A stretch of DNA of 64,000 bases from Xanthostigma xanthostigma (Eukaryota; Arthropoda; Insecta; Raphidioptera; Raphidiidae), in contig OY754466.1 in NCBI GenBank assembly GCA_963575645.1, forward strand, positions 32,954,001 through 33,018,000. Reading direction: 5' to 3'. This document shows positions 53,301 to 64,000 of this stretch, one piece after another. The notes under the pieces were generated by a model that saw only the letters and a list, made by a program, of their open reading frames with translations, was not told where the DNA came from and searched no databases. A program made the position numbers and the translations under genes. Within the stretch, counting starts at the first letter, position 1. Each line of letters opens with the position of its first letter.

Positions 53301-56300
53301 GGGCAAATGATTCCTTATAGGCAAAATTGCTTTATTTCATAAAGGGTAAGTCTATTTACGCTATAACATTCAGGTTTGGATCTTTCTCTCATAAGAAAAT
53401 GCAAACTGCATATTAACCATTATTTAAACGCAGACAAGCAGTTTTTACATGCTTTACGACAATTAGGTGCAAATGAGTCCTTATAGGCAAAATTGCTTTA
53501 TTTCATTAAGGTAAGTCTATTTACACTATAACATTTAGGTTTGGATCATTCTCTCATAAGAAAATGCAAACTGCATTTTAACCATTATTTTAACGCATAC
53601 AAGCAGTTTTTACAAGTTTATGACAATTAGGTGCAAATGAGTCCTTATAAGAAAAATTGCTTAATTTCATGAGGGTTAGTCTATTTACACTATAACAATT
53701 ACGTTTGGATCATTCTAAAATAAGAAAATGCAAACTGCATATTTACTATCATTTTAACGCTTACAAGCAGTTTTGACATGCTTTATGACAATTAGGTGCA
53801 AATAAGTCCTTATAAGCAAAATTGCTTAATTTCATGAGGGTTAGTCTATTTACACTATAACAATTACGTTTGGATCATTCTCTCATAAGAAAATGCAAAC
53901 TGCATATTTACTATCATTTTAACGCTTACAAGCAGTTTTTACATGCTTTATGACAATTAGGTGCAAATGAGTCCTTATAGGCAAAATTGCTTTATTTCAT
54001 GAGGGTAAGTCTATTTACACTATAACATTTAGGTTTGGATCATTCTCTCATAAGAAAATGCAAACTGCATATTAACCATTATTTTAACGCATACAAGCAG
54101 TTTTTACAAGTTTATGACAATTAGGTGCAAATGAGTCCTTATAAGCAAAATTGCTTAATTTCATGAGGGTTAGTCTATTTACACTATAACAATTACGTTT
54201 GGATCATTCTCTCATAAGAAAATGCAAACTGCATATTTACTATCATTTTAACGCTTACAAGCAGTTTTTACATGCTTTATGACAATTAGGTGCAAATGAG
54301 TCCTTATAGGCAAAATTGCTTTATTTAATGAGGGTAAGTCTATTTACACTATAACATTTAGGTTTGGATCATTCTCTCATAAGAAAATGCAAACTGCATA
54401 TTAACCATTATTTTAACGCATACAAGCAGTTTTTACATGCTTTATGACAATTAGGGGCAAATAAGTCCTTATAGGCAAAATTGCTATATTTCATGAAGGT
54501 AAGTCTATTTCCACTATAACATTCAGGTTTGGATCATTCTCTCATAAGAAAATGCAAACTGCATATTAACCATTATTTTAACGCATACAAGCAGTTTTTA
54601 CATGCTTTATGACAATTAGGGGCAAATGAGTCCTTATAGGCAAAATTGCTTTATTTTATTAAGGTAGGTATATTTAGACTATAACATTCAGGTTTGGATC
54701 ATTCTCTCATAAGAAAATGCAAACTGCATATTAACCATTATTTTAACGCTGACAAGCAGTTTTTACAAGCTTTATGACAATTAGGTGCAAATGAGTCCTT
54801 ATAGGCAAAATTGCTTTATTTCATGAGGGTTAGTCTATTTACACTATAACATTTAGGTTTGGATCATTATCTCATAAGAAAATGCAAACTGCATATTTAC
54901 TATCATTTTAAAGCATTTAAGCAGTTTTTACATGCTTTATGACAATTAGGTGCAAATGAGTCCTTATAGGCAAAATTGCTTTATTTCATGAGGGTAAGTC
55001 TATTTACACTATAACATTCAGGTTTGAGTTTTTCTCTCATAAGAAAATGCAAACTGCATATTAACCATTATTTTAACGCATACAAGCAGTTTTTACATGC
55101 TTTATGACAATTAGGGGCAAATGAGCCCTTATAGGCTAAACTGCTTTATTTCATGAAGGTTAGTCTATTTACACTATAACATTCAGGTTTGGATCATTCT
55201 CTCATAAGAAAATGCAAACTGCATATTAACCATTATTTTAACGCAGACAAGCAGTTTTTACATGCTTCACGACAATTGCGTGCAAATGAGTCCTTATAGG
55301 CAAAATTGCTTTATTTTACAAAGGTAAGACTATTTACACTATAACATTCAGGTTTGGATCATTCTCTCATAAGAAAATGCAAACTGCATATTAACCATTA
55401 TTTTAACGCATACAAGCAGTTTTTACATGCTTTATGACAATTAGGGGCAAATGAGTCCTTATAGGCAAAATTGCTTTATTTTACAAAGGTATGTCTATTT
55501 ACACTATAACATTCAGGTTTGGATCATTCTCTCATAAGAAAATGCAAACTGCATATTAACCATTATTTTAACGCATACAAGCAGTTTTTACAAGCTTTAT
55601 GACAATTAGGTGCAAATGAGTCCTTATAGGCAAAATTGCTTTATTTCATGAAGGTTAGTCTATTAACACTTTAACATTCAGGTTTGGATTATTCTCTCAT
55701 AAGAAAATGCAAACTGCATATTAACCATTATTTTAACGCAGACAAGCAGTTTTTACATGCTCTACGACAATTAGGTGCAAATGAGTCCTTATAGGCGAAA
55801 TTGCTTTATTTCACAAAGGTAAGTTTACTTACACTATAACATTCAGGTTTGGATCATTCTCTCATAAGAAAATGCAAACTGCATATTAACCATTATTTTA
55901 ACCCTGACAAGCACTTTTTACATGCTTTACGACAATTAGGTGCAAATGAGTCCTTATAGGCAAAATTGCTTTATTTCATGAGGGTAAGTCTATTTACACT
56001 ATAACATTCAGGTTTGGATCATTCTCTCATAAGAAAATGCAAACTGCATATTAACCATTATTTTAACGCATACAAGCAGTTTTTACATGCTTTATGACAA
56101 TTAGGGGCAAATAAGTCCTTATAGGCAAAATTGCTTTATTTCATGAAGGTAAGTCTATTTCCACTATAACATTCAGGTTTGGATCATTCTCTCATAAGAA
56201 AATGCAAACTGCATATTAACCATTATTTTAACGCATACAAGCAGTTTTTACATGCTTTATGACAATTAGGGGCAAATAAGTCCTTATAGGCAAAATTGCT

Positions 56301-58156
56301 TTATTTCATGTAGGGTAAGTCTATTTACACTATACATTCAGAGTTGGATCTTTCTCTCATAAGAAAATGCAAACTGCATATTAACCATTATTTTAACGCA
56401 TACAAGCAGTTTTTACATGCTTTATGACAATTAGGGGCAAATGGGTCCTTATAGGCAAAATTGCTTTATTTCATGAAGGTTAGTCTATTTACACTATAAC
56501 ATTCAGGTTTGGATCATTCTCTCATAAGAAAATGCAAACTGCATATTAACCATTATTTTAACGCAGCCAAGCAGTTTTTACATGCTTCACGACAATTGCG
56601 TGCAAATGAGTCCTTATAGGCAAAATTGCTTTTTTTTACAAAGGTAAGTCTATTTTCACTATAACATTCAGGTTTGGATCATTCTCTCATAAGAAAATGC
56701 AAACTGCATATTAACCATTATTTTAACGCATACAAGCAGTTTTTACATGCTTTATGACAATTAGGGGCAAATGAGTCCTTATAGGCAAAATTGCTTTATT
56801 TCATAAAGGGTAAGTCTATTTACACTATAACATTCAGGTTTGGATCTTTCTCTCATTAGAAAATGCAAACTGCATATTAACCATTATTTAAACGCAGACA
56901 AGCAGTTTTTACATGCTTTACGACAATTAGGTGCAAATGAGTCCTTATAGGCAAAATTGCTTTATTTCATGAAGGTAAGTCTATTTACACTATAACATTT
57001 AGGTTTGGATCATTCTCTCCTAAGAAAATGCAAACTGCATTTTAACCATTATTTTAACGCATACAAGCAGTTTTTACAACTTTAGGACAATTAGGTGCAA
57101 ATGAGTCCTTATAAGCAAAATTGCTTAATTTCATGAGGGTTAGTCTATTTACACTATAACAATTACGTTTGGATCATTCTAAAATAAGAAAATGCAAACT
57201 GCATATTTACTATCATTTTAACGCTTACAAGCAGTTTTTACATGCTTTATGACAATTAGGTGCAAATAAGTCCTTATAGGCAAAATTGCTTTATTTCTTG
57301 AGGGTAAGTCTATTTACACTTTAACATTCAGGTTTGGATCATTCTCTCATAAGAAAATGCAAACTGCATATTAACCATTATTTTAACGCATACAAGCAGT
57401 TTTTACAAGTTTATGACAATTAGGTGCAAATGAGTCCTTATAAGCAAAATTGCTTAATTTCATGAGGGTTAGTCTATTTACACTATAACAATTACTTTTG
57501 GATCATTCTCTCATAAGAAAATGCAAACTGCATATTTACTATCATTTTAACGCTTACAAGCAGTTTTCACATGCTTTATGACAATTAGGTGCAAATAAGT
57601 CCTTATAGGCAAAATTGCTTTATTTCTTGAGGGTAAGTCTATTTACACTATAACATTCAGGTTTGGTTCATTCTCTCATAAGAAAATGCAAACTGCATAT
57701 TAACCATTATTTTAACGCATACAAGCAGTTTATACATGCTTTATGACAATTAGGGGCAAATGGGTCCTTATAGGCAAAATTGCTTTATTTCATGAAGGTT
57801 AGTCTATTTACACTATAACATTCAGGTTTGGATCATTCTCTCATAAGAAAATGCAAACTGCATATTAACCATTATTTTAACGCAGCCAAGCAGTTTTTAC
57901 ATGCTTCACGACAATTGCGTGCAAATGAGTCCTTATAGGCAAAATTGCTTTTTTTTACAAAGGTAAGTCTATTTTCACTATAACATTCAGGTTTGGATCA
58001 TTCTCTCATAAGAAAATGCAAACTGCATATTAACTATTATTTTAACGCATACAAGCAGTTTTTACATGCTTTATGACAATTAGGGGCAAATGAGTCCTTA
58101 TAGGCAAAATTGCTTTATTTCATAAAGGGTAAGTCTATTTACATATAACATTCAGG
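50338..58156. repeat. Diverged mosaic tract of interval 6
   Basis: Monomers here resemble, in turn, 32.9-34.5 kb (50.7-52.6 kb), mixed B/A pieces (52.6-54.6 kb), 44.8-46.1 kb without one three-monomer set (54.7-55.6 kb), and the A-type stretch 3.66-5.4 kb (56.5-58.1 kb, offset about 52789). Many private changes occur: A at 50400, C at 50514, G at 51053, A at 51322, T at 52402, aaggtaggtatatttag near 54.66 kb, gtttgagttttt near 55.02 kb, tgctctacg near 55.76 kb and aactttaggac near 57.08 kb. It looks less recently homogenised than the rest. Confidence 0.72.
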
Positions 58157-59082
58157 TTTGGATCTTTCTCTCATAAGAAAATGCAAACTGCATATTAACC
58201 ATTATTTTAACGCATACAAGCAGTTTTTACATGCTTTATGACAATTAGGGGCAAATAAGTCCTTATAGGCAAAATTGCTTTATTTCGTGAAGGTAAGTCT
58301 ATTTACACTATAACATTCAGGTTTGGATCATTTTTTCATAAGAAAATGCAAACTGCATATTTACTATCATTATAAAGCATACAAGCAGTTTTTACATGCT
58401 TTATGACAATTAGGTGCAAATGAGTCCTTATAGGCAAAATTGCTTTATTTCATGAGGGTAAGTCTATTTACACTATAACATTCAGGTTTGGATCATTCTC
58501 TCATAAGAAAATGCAAACTGATAATTAACCATTATTTTAACGCATACAAGCAGTTTTTACATGCTTTATGACAATTAGGGGCAAATGGGTCCTTATAGGC
58601 AAAATTGCTTTATTTCATGAAGGTTAGTCTATTTACACTATAACATTCAGGTTTGGATTATTCTCTCATAAGAAAATGCAAACTGCATATTAACCATTAT
58701 TTTAACGCATACAAGCAGTTTTTACATGCTTTACGACAATTAGGTGCAAATGAGTCTTTATAGGCAAAATTGCTTTATTTCATGAGGTTTAGTCTATTTA
58801 CACTATAACATTTAGGTTTGGATCATTATCTCATAAGAAAATGCAAACTGCATATTTACTATCATTTTAAAGCATTTAAGCAGTTTTTACATGCTTTATG
58901 ACAATTAGGTGTAAAATGAGTCCTTATAGGCAAAATTGCTTTATTTCATGAGGGTAAGTCTATTTACACTATACATTCAGAGTTGGATCTTTCTCTCATA
59001 AGAAAATGCAAACTGCATATTAACCATTATTTAAACGCAGACAAGCAGTTTTTACATGCTTTACGACAATTAGGTGCAAATG
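58157..59082. repeat. Module Q, copy 3, one monomer short
   Basis: This copy aligns with copy 1 at 20127 bp on its left side (G of tttcgtgaagg at 58287) and at 19962 bp from 58953 onward. The difference of 165 means one monomer, the one with aaaccgaatatt, has been lost here. The joining monomer reads gagggtaag followed by the shortened ctatacattcagag. Private variants are acatataac near 58.14 kb (two bases lost), gaggtttag near 58.79 kb and gtgtaaaatgag near 58.91 kb (one base gained). Confidence 0.78.
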
Positions 59083-62000
59083 AGTCCTTATAGGCAAAAT
59101 TGCTTTTATTCATGAGGGTAAGTCTATTTACACTATAACATTCAGGTTTGGATCATTCTCTCATAAGAAAATGCAAACTGCATATTAACCATTATTTTAA
59201 CGCATACAAGCAGTTTTTACATGCTTTATGACAATTAGGGGCAAATAAGTCCTTATAGGCAAAATTGCTTTATTTCATGAAGGTAAGTCTATTTCCACTA
59301 TAACATTCAGGTTTGGATCATTCTCTCATAAGAAAATGCAAACTGCATATTAACAATTATTTTAATGCAGACAAGCAGTTTTTACATGCTTCACGACAAT
59401 TGCGTGCAAATGAGTCCTTATAGGCAAAATTGCTTTATTTCTTAAGGGTAAGTCTATTTACACTATAACATTCAGGTTTGGATCATTCTCTCATAGGAAA
59501 ATGCAAACTGCATATTAACCATTATTTTAACGCATACAAGCAGTTTTTACATGCTTTATGACAATTAGGGGCAAATGGGTCCTTATAGGCAAAATTGCTT
59601 TTTTTCATGAAGGTTAGTCTATTTACACTATAACATTCAGGTTTGGATCATTCTCTCATAAGAAAATGCAAACTGCATATTAACCATTATTTTAACGCAG
59701 CCAAGCAGTTTTTACATGCTTCACGACAATTGCGTGCAAATGAGTCCTTATAGGCAAAATTGCTTTTTTTTATAAAGGTAAGTCTATTTTCACTATAACA
59801 TTCAGGTTTGGATCATTCTCTCATAAGAAAATGCAAACTGCATATTAACCATTATTTTAACGCATACAAGCAGTTTTTACATGCTTTATGACAATTAGGG
59901 GCAAATGATTCCTTATAGGCAAAATTGCTTTATTTCATAAAGGGTAAGTCTATTTACACTATAACATTTAGGTTTGGATCATTCTCTCATAAGAAAATGC
60001 AAACTGCATTTTAACCATTATTTTAACGCATACAAGCAGTTTTTACAAGTTTATGACAATTAGGTGCAAATGAGTCCTTATAAGAAAAATTGCTTAATTT
60101 CATGAGGGTTAGTCTATTTACACTATAACAATTACGTTTGGATCATTCTAAAATAAGAAAATGCAAACTGCATATTTACTATCATTTTAACGCTTACAAG
60201 CAGTTTTTACATGCTTTATGACAATTAGGTGCAAATAAGTCCTTATAGGCAAAATTGCTTTATTTCTTGAGGGTAAGTCTATTTACACTATAACATTCAG
60301 GTTTGGATAATTCTCTCATAAGAAAATGCAAACTGCATATTAACCATTATTTAAACGCAGACAAGCAGTTTTTACATGCTTTACGACAATTAGGTGCAAA
60401 TGAGTCCTTATAGGCAAAATTGCTTTATTTCATGAAGGTAAGTCTATTTACACTATAACATTTAGGTTTGGATCATTCTCTCATAAGAAAATGCAAACTG
60501 CATTTTAACCATTATTTTAACGCATACAAGCAGTTTTTACAAGTTTATGACAATTAGGTGCAAATGAGTCCTTATAAGAAAAATTGCTTAATTTCATGAG
60601 GGTTAGTCTATTTACACTATAACAATTACGTTTGGATCATTCTAAAATAAGAAAATGCAAACTGCATATTTACTATCATTTTAACGCTTACAAGCAGTTT
60701 TTACATGCTTTATGACAATTAGGTGCAAATAAGTCCTTATAGACAAAATTGCTTTATTTCTTGAGGGTAAGTCTATTTACACTATAACATTCAGGTTTGG
60801 ATCATTCTCTCATAAGAAAATGCAAACTGCATATTAACCATTATTTTAACGCATACAAGCAGTTTTTACAAGTTTATGACAATTAGGTGCAAATGAGTCC
60901 TTATAAGCAAAATTGCTTAATTTCATGAGGGTTAGTCTATTTACACTATAACAATTACGTTTGGATCATTCTCTCATAAGAAAATGCAAACTGCATATTT
61001 ACTATCATTTTAACGCTTACAAGCAGTTTTTACATGCTTTATGACAATTAGGTGCAAATGAGTCCTTATAGGCAAAATTGCTTTATTTCATGAGGGTAAG
61101 TCTATTTACACTATAACATTCAGGTTTGGATCATTCTCTCATAAGAAAATGCAAACTGCATATTAACCATTATTTTAACGCATACAAGCAGTTTTTACAT
61201 GCTTTATGACAATTAGGGGCAAATAAGTCCTTATAGGCAAAATTGCTATATTTCATGAAGGTAAGTCTATTTCCACTATAACATTCAGGTTTGGATCATT
61301 CTCTCATAAGAAAATGCAAACTGCATATTAACAATTATTTTAACGCAGACAAGCAGTTTTTACATGCTTTACGACAATTAGGTGTAAATGAGTCCTTATA
61401 GGCAAAATTGCTTTATTTCATGAGGGTTAGTCTATTTACACTATAACAATTACGTTTGGATCATTCTCTCATAAGAAAATGCAAACTGCATATTTACTAT
61501 CATTTTAACGCTTACAAGCAGTTTTTACATGCTTTATGACAATTAGGTGCAAATAAGTCCTTATAGGCAAAATTGCTTTATTTCTTGAGGGTAAGTCTAT
61601 TTACACTATAACATTCAGGTTTGGTTCATTCTCTCATAAGAAAATGCAAACTGCATATCAACCATTATTTTAACGCATACAAGCAGTTTTTACATGCTTT
61701 ATGACAATTAGGGGCAAATGGGTCCTTATAGGCAAAATTGCTTTATTTCATGAAGGTTAGTCTATTTACACTATAACATTCAGGTTTGGATCATTCTCTC
61801 ATAAGAAAATGCAAACTGCATATTAACCATTATTTTAACGCATACAAGCAGTTTTTACATGCTTTATGACAATTAGGGGCAAATGAGTCCTTATAGGCTA
61901 AACTGCTTTATTTCATGAAGGTTAGTCTATTTACACTATAACATTTAGGTTTGGATCATTCTCTCATAAGAAAATGCAAACTGCATATTAACAATTATTT

Positions 62001-64000
62001 TAACGCAGACAAGCAGTTTTTACATGCTTCACGACAATTGCGTGCAAATGAGTCCTTATAGGCAAAATTGCTTTATTTTACAAAGGTAAGACTATTTACA
62101 CTATAACATTCAGGTTTGGACCATTCTCTCATAAGAAAATGCAAACTGCATATTTACTATCATTTTAACGCATACAAGCAGTTTTTACATGCTTTATGAC
62201 AATTAGGTGCAAATGAGTCCTTATAGGCAAAATTGCTTTATTTCATGAGGGTAAGTCTATTTACACTATAACATTCAGGTTTGGATCATTCTCTCATAAG
62301 AAAATGCAAACTGCATATTAACCATTATTTTAACGCATACAAGCAGTTTTTACAAGTTTATGACAATTAGGTGCAAATGAGTCCTTATAAGCAAAATTGC
62401 TTAATTTCATGAGGGTTAGTCTATTTACACTATAACAATTACGTTTGGATCATTCTCTCATAAGAAAATGCAAACTGCATATTTTCTATCATTTTAACGC
62501 TTACAAGCAGTTTTTACATGCTTTATGACAATTAGGTGCAAATAAGTCCTTATAGGCAAAATTGCTTTATTTCTTGAGGGTAAGTCTATTTACACTATAA
62601 CATTCAGGTTTGGATCATTCTCTCATAAGAAAATGCAAACGGCATATTAAAAATTATTTCAACGCATACAAGCAGTTTTTACATGCTTTATGACAATTGG
62701 GGGCAAATAAGTCCTTATAGGCAAAATTGCTTTATTTCATGAAGGTAAGTCTATTTACACTATAACATTCAGGTTTGGATCATTCTCTCATAAGAAAATG
62801 CAAACTGCATTTTAACTATTAGTTTAACGCATACAAGCAGTTTTTACAAGCTTTATGACAATTAGGTGCAAATGAGTCCTTATAGGCAAAATTGCTTTAT
62901 TTCATGAGGGTTAGTCTATTTACACTATAACATTTAGGTTTGGATCATTCTCTCATAAGAAAATGCAAACTGCATATTTACTATCATTTTAAAGCATTTA
63001 AGCAGTTTTTACATGCTTTATGACAATTAGGTGCAAATGAGTCCTTATAGGCAAAATTGCTTTATTTCATGAGGGTAAGTCTATTTACACTATAACATTC
63101 AGGTTTGGATTATTCTCTCATAAGAAAATGCAAACTGCATATTAACCATTATTTTAACGCATACAAGCAGTTTTTACAAGCTTTATGACAATTAGGTGCA
63201 AATGAGTCTATATAGGCAAAATTGCCTTATTTCATGAGGGTTAGTCTATTTACACTATAACATTTAGGTTTGGATCATTCTTTCATAAGAAAATGCAAAC
63301 TGCATATTTACTATCATTTTAACGCATACAAGCAGTTTTTACATGCTTTATGACAATTAGGTGCAAATGAGTCCTTATAGGCAAAATTGCTTTATTTCAT
63401 GAGGGTAAGTCTATTTACACTATAACATTCAGGTTTGGATCATTCTCTCATAAGAAAATGCAAACTGCATATTAACCATTATTTTAACGCATACAAGCAG
63501 TTTTTACATGCTTTATGACAATTAGGGGCAAATGGGTCCTTATAGGCAAAATTGCTTTATTTCATGAAGGTTAGTCTATTTACACTATAACATTCAGGTT
63601 TGGATTATACTCTCAAAAGAAAATGCAAACTGCATATTAACCATTATTTTAACGCAGACAAGCAGTTTTTACATGCTTCACGACAATTGCGTGCAAATGA
63701 GTCCTTATAGGCAAAATTGCTTTATTTTACAAAGGTAAGTCTATTTACACTATAACATTCAGGTTTGGATCATTCTCTCATAAGAAAATGCAAACTGCAT
63801 ATTAACCATTATTTTAACGCATACAAGCAGTTTTTACATGCTTTATGACAATTAGGGGCAAATGAGTCCTTATAGGCAAAATTGCTTTATTTCATTAGGG
63901 TAAGTCTATTTACACTATAACATTCAGGTTTGGATCTTTCTCTCATAAGAAAATGCAAACTGCATATTAGCCATTATTTAAACGCAGACAAGCAGTTTTT
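58953..64000. repeat. 5-kb duplicated block, right copy, continues past the window
   Basis: Partner of 38991-44038. The match is still intact at the last base, so the real duplicate is longer than 5048 bp. It carries ctaaaataag at 60149 and 60643, gcagccaag at 59700 and attatactctcaaaag at 63604, all exactly 19962 bp after their partners. Confidence 0.86.
63839..64000. repeat. Last monomer, incomplete at window edge
   Basis: The final monomer begins with ctttatgac-type sequence and ends at agcagttttt, five bases before the next expected start. Its attagccattattt allele (G at 63970) is the one found 201-202 bp before S in intervals ending at 8744, 16662, 23755, 31673 and 44209, so an S marker should follow shortly after the window. 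Confidence 0.7.

Larger units (their letters stand above)
1..64000. repeat. 165-bp tandem satellite array, 388 monomers
   Basis: A head-to-tail satellite fills the window. Landmarks recur every 165 bp: the motif ctttatgac or cttcacgac begins at 1, 166, 331, 496, 661 and onward. The order in each monomer is ctttatgac, gagtccttatagg, gcaaaattgc, a variable tttcatgaggg/tttacaaagg box, tctatttacactataac, tttggatcattctctc, ataagaaaatgcaaactgc, ttaaccattattttaacgc, aagcagttttt. Total length fits 388 monomers with a net loss of 15 bases, so single-base indels are few. All copies face the same way and no foreign sequence interrupts them. G+C is about 32%, counted on one typical monomer. Most monomers carry one constant CpG (aacgca). 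Long AT-rich arrays of nucleosome-sized monomers are typical of centromeric or pericentromeric satellites in eukaryotes. That location is inferred here, and the family is not one I recognise. Confidence 0.98.
44209..64000. repeat. HOR interval 6 (about 121 monomers, rearranged, runs off the window)
   Basis: No S marker occurs after 44209. The final bases align with 44038 at an offset of 19962, so the next S is predicted at 64171, outside the window. The interval starts as a copy of interval 5, loses nine monomers at 46886, and is scrambled near 48.05-48.9 kb. It carries module Q twice, has a mosaic with many private substitutions from 50.3 to 58.2 kb, and ends in a close copy of 38.99-44.04 kb. 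Confidence 0.82.

Noticed and set aside
1..64000. Protein-coding genes in the repeat
   Set aside because: 165 is divisible by three, so any open frame would persist from monomer to monomer. A typical monomer, however, has stops in the three forward frames (tag/tga/taa) and the three reverse frames. The longest run I traced in a standard monomer is about 34 codons, and variants add little. No start, ribosome-site or composition signal supports a gene.
1..64000. CRISPR array
   Set aside because: There are no short identical repeats separated by unrelated spacers; the entire 165-bp unit is repeated with only substitutions.
1..64000. Primate alpha satellite
   Set aside because: Monomer is 165 bp, not about 171 bp, the sequence does not resemble alpha satellite, and no CENP-B box was found.
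1..64000. rDNA, 5S rDNA or tRNA cluster
   Set aside because: No recognisable rRNA or tRNA sequence, internal promoter box set or cloverleaf was seen, and composition is uniformly AT-rich.
1..64000. Transposon-derived tandem repeat (LTR, MITE, Helitron)
   Set aside because: No terminal inverted repeats, LTR ends, target-site duplications or primer-binding site around the monomers. The inverted repeat within the monomer is too short and central to be a terminal one.
1..64000. Hammerhead ribozyme in the satellite
   Set aside because: The CTGATGA and GAAA core elements are not present in the required arrangement; cgctgacaag is only a partial resemblance.
44209..64000. Strand inversion in the rearranged last interval
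   Set aside because: All monomers there, including joins at 46.89, 48.05, 48.25 and 58.95 kb, remain in the same orientation.

Overview
The whole 64 kb window is one uninterrupted head-to-tail array of an AT-rich tandem satellite with a 165-bp monomer. I count 388 monomers. The window opens in the phase of the ctttatgac landmark, and the last monomer lacks its final 5 bases. One typical monomer has 52 G+C of 165 (about 32%). Every monomer lies in the same orientation. I see no protein-coding gene, RNA gene, transposon or other non-satellite sequence. Arrays like this are known from centromeric and pericentromeric heterochromatin of plants and animals, so the window suggests a eukaryotic chromosome, probably a long-read assembly. 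I do not recognise the monomer and cannot name the taxon. It is not primate alpha satellite (171 bp) and has no CENP-B box.

The monomers are variants that recur in fixed order, giving a long and irregular higher-order repeat (HOR). A rare marker (gactattaggggcaaacgag, called S here) starts at 1, 8744, 16662, 23755, 31673 and 44209, and is predicted next at 64171, just outside the window. The intervals are 8743, 7918, 7093, 7918, 12536 and about 19962 bp, or 53, 48, 43, 48, 76 and 121 monomers. Every change of length is a whole number of monomers.

Layout: (i) 1-32.2 kb is a two-unit super-repeat. The block 3208-17171 recurs at 18219-32182 (offset 15011 bp) and I noticed only one mismatch. (ii) 32.2-44.2 kb carries a 28-monomer insertion made of a re-duplicated 2.8-kb block, a piece of the first HOR type, and a distinctive roughly 1.1-kb module (Q). 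(iii) 44.2-59 kb is a rearranged mosaic with deletions, back-jumps and many private mutations. (iv) 58.95-64 kb repeats 38.99-44.04 kb (offset 19962 bp), again with one noticed mismatch.

Within monomers the recurring structural signals are a 7-bp inverted repeat with a 28-nt spacer, and, in one variant class, a 7+7-bp near-perfect palindrome. Together the features describe an array evolving by unequal exchange, local amplification and gene conversion. Nothing in the sequence points to coding function.
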